Positions 60,480-64,000 of a stretch of 64,000 bases of DNA are shown piece after piece (positions within the stretch are counted from its first letter, which is position 1; every line of letters starts with the position of its first letter). A program made the translations under genes and the position numbers. The DNA comes from Psoroptes ovis. Taxonomy: Eukaryota; Arthropoda; Arachnida; Sarcoptiformes; Psoroptidae. Under the pieces are notes generated by a model. The model was not told the origin of the DNA. It saw only the letters and a program-made list of their open reading frames with translations, and ran no database searches. Location: contig PQWQ01000004.1 of the NCBI GenBank assembly GCA_002943765.1, forward strand, positions 1,984,001-2,048,000, given 5' to 3'.

Positions 60480-63400
60480 AATTAAATCACGTACGAAAAT
60501 TTTTATACTTTAGATGAATTATGAACCGAAAATAAAAGAATAATTTTAGTTTTATCTCTTGAAAATTTAGAAACAAAATCAATCAATCAACCAAGTAATC
60601 GATCAATGAATCGATAAATTTTCGTATACGGAAAAAAACAAACAATACAAAATCAAATAAGTTCTCCACACAAATGAATTTATTATTCATAGATGCTTTC
60701 AAGAAAAAATTGCACTGCAAATAACAAAGGATGAAAATTTGGTCGAAAATAACAATCCTTTTCGACCCAAAAAACACATCACAAACATTTATGTAAATCT
60801 TGTCAAATCAATTCGTTTGAATGTTTGAATTTTGAAAATTCAAACATTGAAAATAATCAAAAATTCAAATAAATAAAAAAAATATCATTATTATTCTGAA
60901 AATTTTCATGAAAAAATAACAAAACAAAATTCAAACATCATTTTTGTCGTAGGAAAATAATTGAATTGAATTGATTGGCAAAGAAAAGTTAAATACATTA
61001 TTCATTTGTGTGTGCGTGTATCATCATCATCATCATTGGTTTTGAATTTTAAAATTGCAAAATCAATAAATAATATCATAAATGATTCGATTTTTTTCGT
61101 ATTTTCTTTCATCTATAAAAAGTGAAATATGAAAAAAAAACTTTAAATTTGATATTCAAGAAATGAAAATCCAATACACATTTGATCGATTCAAATCAAT
61201 CAACTACTGCATTGATTTGAATTATTGATTTTTGATTGATTTGGTTATGTTTTGTGCTTCATAGAAAAAATGCTTCATAAAAATGAATGAATAAATAAAT
61301 AACCGAATTGTTTACATATTCAATATACCATCATTTCAGGTGCCCATTCTAATCAATGAACGATGATTGATGTTTGATGATAATTTTTGTTTTTCAATTT
61401 TCAAAATTTTTTCTTTTTTATCAAAATTTATTGGAGAATTCATACGATTCGATCATATTTCGTGATCATTCGATTTGATTCCTCTTTTCACTGCATCTTT
61501 TTCTCCAATATTTACCAATCAATCAAGTATTGAATTTCACTTTCTCCAAAAATTGATTAAATGGAATCATAATTTTGTTTATAATTTTCTAATAATCATA
61601 ATTATCCCAATGATTTTTCTCTTTTTTCTTTTTTGATTAAATATGTACATTAATTTAATCAAAATTGTTTGATTTGGCTTCGTTTTTTGTCTGAAAAAGA
61701 AATTCAACGATAAACCGAGCCAAAAAAAATGTTTCAATTTTCCTTTGATTTCGACAAAAATTCCTTGCTAACCAAGCGTATATAAATGTTTATTATTTCA
61801 AACAAAAAAAAACTTGGTATTTTCCTATTATTATCAGTATTGAAATTGATGAAATTGATAAAATATTAAACAATTTTAGGTTCTCGGGTTTTACTTTTCC
61901 AAAATACTTGATAAATATATTGTTATTATTATTATTATTATTATTATTAGACACACACACTTTAATACAATTCAATGCGTTTTGTATTATTATTATGATT
62001 ATGTTTATGATTATTATTATTATTATTATTATTGTTATCATCATTTTGAATGATTGAATTCAAGGTATTATTATTTGTGTTTATCATTATTATTAAAATC
62101 GTTATTATAACAATTGTGAATTGATGAAGAAAAAATATAGTGAAAAAAAATAAAAATAAAAATAAATAAATGAATAAATAAACAAACAAACGAATTCTCA
62201 ATTGATTGTGAATGAAATGAAATGCAATCGAAATTGAAATTGAATGAATGAATGAATGAATAATAATTTCCATTTCGTTTATTATTATTGTTATTATCGT
62301 TAGTGTGTGTATTTATGTGTATGGTTGTGTGTATTATGAGCGCATTTGAAAATGATCAAATTCAAATACACGAGAAAATGAATGAATGAATGAATGGTAA
62401 ATAAATAAATTAATGAAACAGATGATAATAACAATAATGGTGAAAATTACCAAAATACATTGTGATAATACTATTTTTTTCAAGAAAAAAAGATATTTTG
62501 GTTTCATCATCATCATCATCATCATGATTTCGATCATGAAAATTTAACAACGTTGAATTCAATTGAATTTATGCATAAAAATACGCATTTTAAATCGTAT
62601 TTTCCACAAAAAAAATGAATAAATTCAATTTTTCAATTTTTCTTTTGGTTAAAATACATCATAAAAAATAATGACTGATGAAAAATATAATTCAATCGAA
62701 AATTGAATTAAATGAAATGATGAAAATTGATTTTTTCTCTTTCTTGCCCACTTGTCTCTCTCTCAGTCATTCACAATTCCCATGAAATTCATATGCACAT
62801 AATTTTCACCAATTTGATTCCATTGATTCTTCAAGTTTTGTTGGTCGATTCAACCAAGAATAAATGAATGAAAGTATTGATAAATAAATTTAAAATATTG
62901 AATGTTGCACCATATGTATGCTTTGATATAATACAAAAAGTTCATACACGATTGATGCATATGCATGTAACCAATGCATGTGCTTGTTTGATTTGATTTG
63001 ATTTTTCGATTTTTATGTATTTTCTAACAAATTTTGAGTTTCACAAATTCTGAAATTCAAATGTGAAGATGAAAAAGTTTTCCTTCTTTTGTTCAAAATT
63101 CATTCAAATTTTTCTTTGAACAAATTTCCTCGAATTTTCAATTTCAATTCCTTCATTTTCATTTAAAACACCTTGAAGGCATTTTGAAAAAATTGAATTC
63201 AAAGTTTTTCTTTTTTTTCTACGGAATTTTCCCCACTTCCTCTCGACTAAATTAAGAATCTCTCTTTTTTTTGCGAAATTCACAAAATTTACATGTTATC
63301 TTTTGCCATCTTCATTTCATTACATTTTCCATTATTCTTATTATTATTGATAAAATATTTCTTTATGATTTGAGAATTTCGATAAGAAAAAAAAGATGTT

Positions 63401-63766
63401 TGAAAATAAAATATGGATTGGTAAGATGTCAAATTCAATCAGTCAAGAATGCATTAAAATTGAAAATTGACAACCCAATTGTGTTCCGAATGGCATATTG
63501 AATTCTTTATTCTCTTTATTTTTCAAATCATAATTTTTTGAAATTTATTTTTGATTTGGCAAAAAAATAAGAAAAATAAAACAATTTAATTGTAACATGT
63601 TTTTCATTTTTTTTTCGGGACCAGAAAAAATTTATTTTCAAAAATTTGAAACCCAAAACCGGAACGGCTCAAAAACGAATACATTTTGTCGTCGATTTTA
63701 TTTTTGATATGTTTTTCGATAAATTTCATTTCATTTTTTGTGCAATTGATTCTTATCATAAATTGA
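60480..63766. other. Region upstream of glycine decarboxylase
   Basis: 3.3 kb without a supported gene. It should contain the GLDC promoter. Simple repeats include ATT runs at 61921-61949 and 62007-62035 and TGAATGAA units near 62241-62262 and 62380-62397. Confidence 0.4.
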
Positions 63767-63973
63767 TTAAATTTTTATTTTCACTTCTATCTCGTTGTTG
63801 TTCATTGATCTGATATCAAAATGAAAGAAACGTTGATATATAAAAGCAGCGAAAAACTTTTCCTTGGAATCAAATTCACGATTCTGTGTCGAATTTATTG
63901 TCGACAAATGTATCACAAATATTATTGATAAAAATAATAATAATATTATCATTATTCTCATAATAAAATACAT
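63767..63973 (-). CDS. Possible small secreted peptide (doubtful)
   Basis: A 68-residue frame starts MYFIMRIMIILLLFLSIIFV, which looks like a signal peptide, followed by a short polar part (STINSTQNREFDSKEKFF). AT-rich DNA easily gives hydrophobic frames of this sort, there is no family match, and a TATA-like box on the other strand lies inside it. Listed because it starts with a plausible leader close to the window edge. Confidence 0.2.
   Translation of the reverse strand: MYFIMRIMIILLLFLSIIFVIHLSTINSTQNREFDSKEKFFAAFIYQRFFHFDIRSMNNNEIEVKIKI
63837..63846 (+). promoter_or_regulatory. TATA-box-like sequence
   Basis: TATATAAAAG is followed by about 150 bases to the window end without a clear coding start. 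It could serve a plus-strand gene that begins beyond the window. A chance match is likely in DNA this AT-rich. Confidence 0.22.
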
Positions 63974-64000
63974 ATCATAAAAATTGTATCATTTCATTTC

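Noticed and set aside
60500..60507. TATAAAAA on the minus strand just upstream of the GLDC start
   Set aside because: It lies only about 21-28 bases before the ATG, so a start site set by it would fall at or after the ATG.
1..64000. tRNA, rRNA and CRISPR-like arrays
   Set aside because: Reading for GGTTCGA-type B boxes and spaced repeats found none outside coding exons; a tRNAscan or covariance search was not possible here.

Overview
The window looks like nuclear DNA of a small, AT-rich arthropod genome, most likely a mite, with astigmatid mites such as the dust-mite group the best guess. The reasons are short introns (about 60-90 bases) with GT..AG ends, very AT-rich spacers, long Asn/Asp/His/Gln runs coded by AAT, GAT, CAT and CAA repeats, and an animal gene set: mitochondrial ribosome protein mS25, MICOS protein MIC19, GGA, beta-4-galactosyltransferase and a chitin-binding secreted protein. 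The species assignment is inference. All gene models below were built by hand by joining exons in compatible phase.

Layout. 1-11 kb: a secreted CAP (SCP/venom-allergen-like) protein with a long tryptophan-bearing tail (+), an unrecognised coiled-coil protein (-), fructose-bisphosphate aldolase with two alternative last exons (-), and a MIC19-like twin-CX9C protein (-). 11-27.8 kb is gene-poor and holds mobile DNA: a 102-base hAT-like hairpin element, a 3.5-kb LINE with endonuclease, reverse transcriptase and RNase H (-), and a decayed 1.27-kb Tc1-like element with good terminal inverted repeats. 27.8-35.2 kb is a compact cluster: beta-1,4-galactosyltransferase (+), mS25 (-), GGA (+) and an unrecognised single-exon protein (+). 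36.5-47.9 kb holds low-complexity exons that may form one gene around a 7.3-kb intron; that intron contains two short mariner-type elements with related ends. 48.0-49.7 kb is an acidic tail-anchored membrane protein (-). 52.8-55.3 kb is a secreted Asn-rich protein ending in one chitin-binding type 2 domain (+). 55.5-60.5 kb is the mitochondrial glycine decarboxylase P-protein (-). The last 3.5 kb has no convincing gene.

Functionally the genes do not form one system. They cover central metabolism (aldolase, glycine cleavage), mitochondrial structure and translation (MIC19, mS25), Golgi glycosylation and sorting (beta-4-GalT, GGA), and secreted or cuticle-type proteins (CAP, chitin-binding). 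Nothing seen amounts to a clearly new biological system. The most interesting observations are the alternative aldolase C-termini, the LINE with a one-base homopolymer frameshift plus a 3' hairpin and triplet tail, the related mariner-type elements sharing one intron, and several unrecognised proteins of unusual composition.
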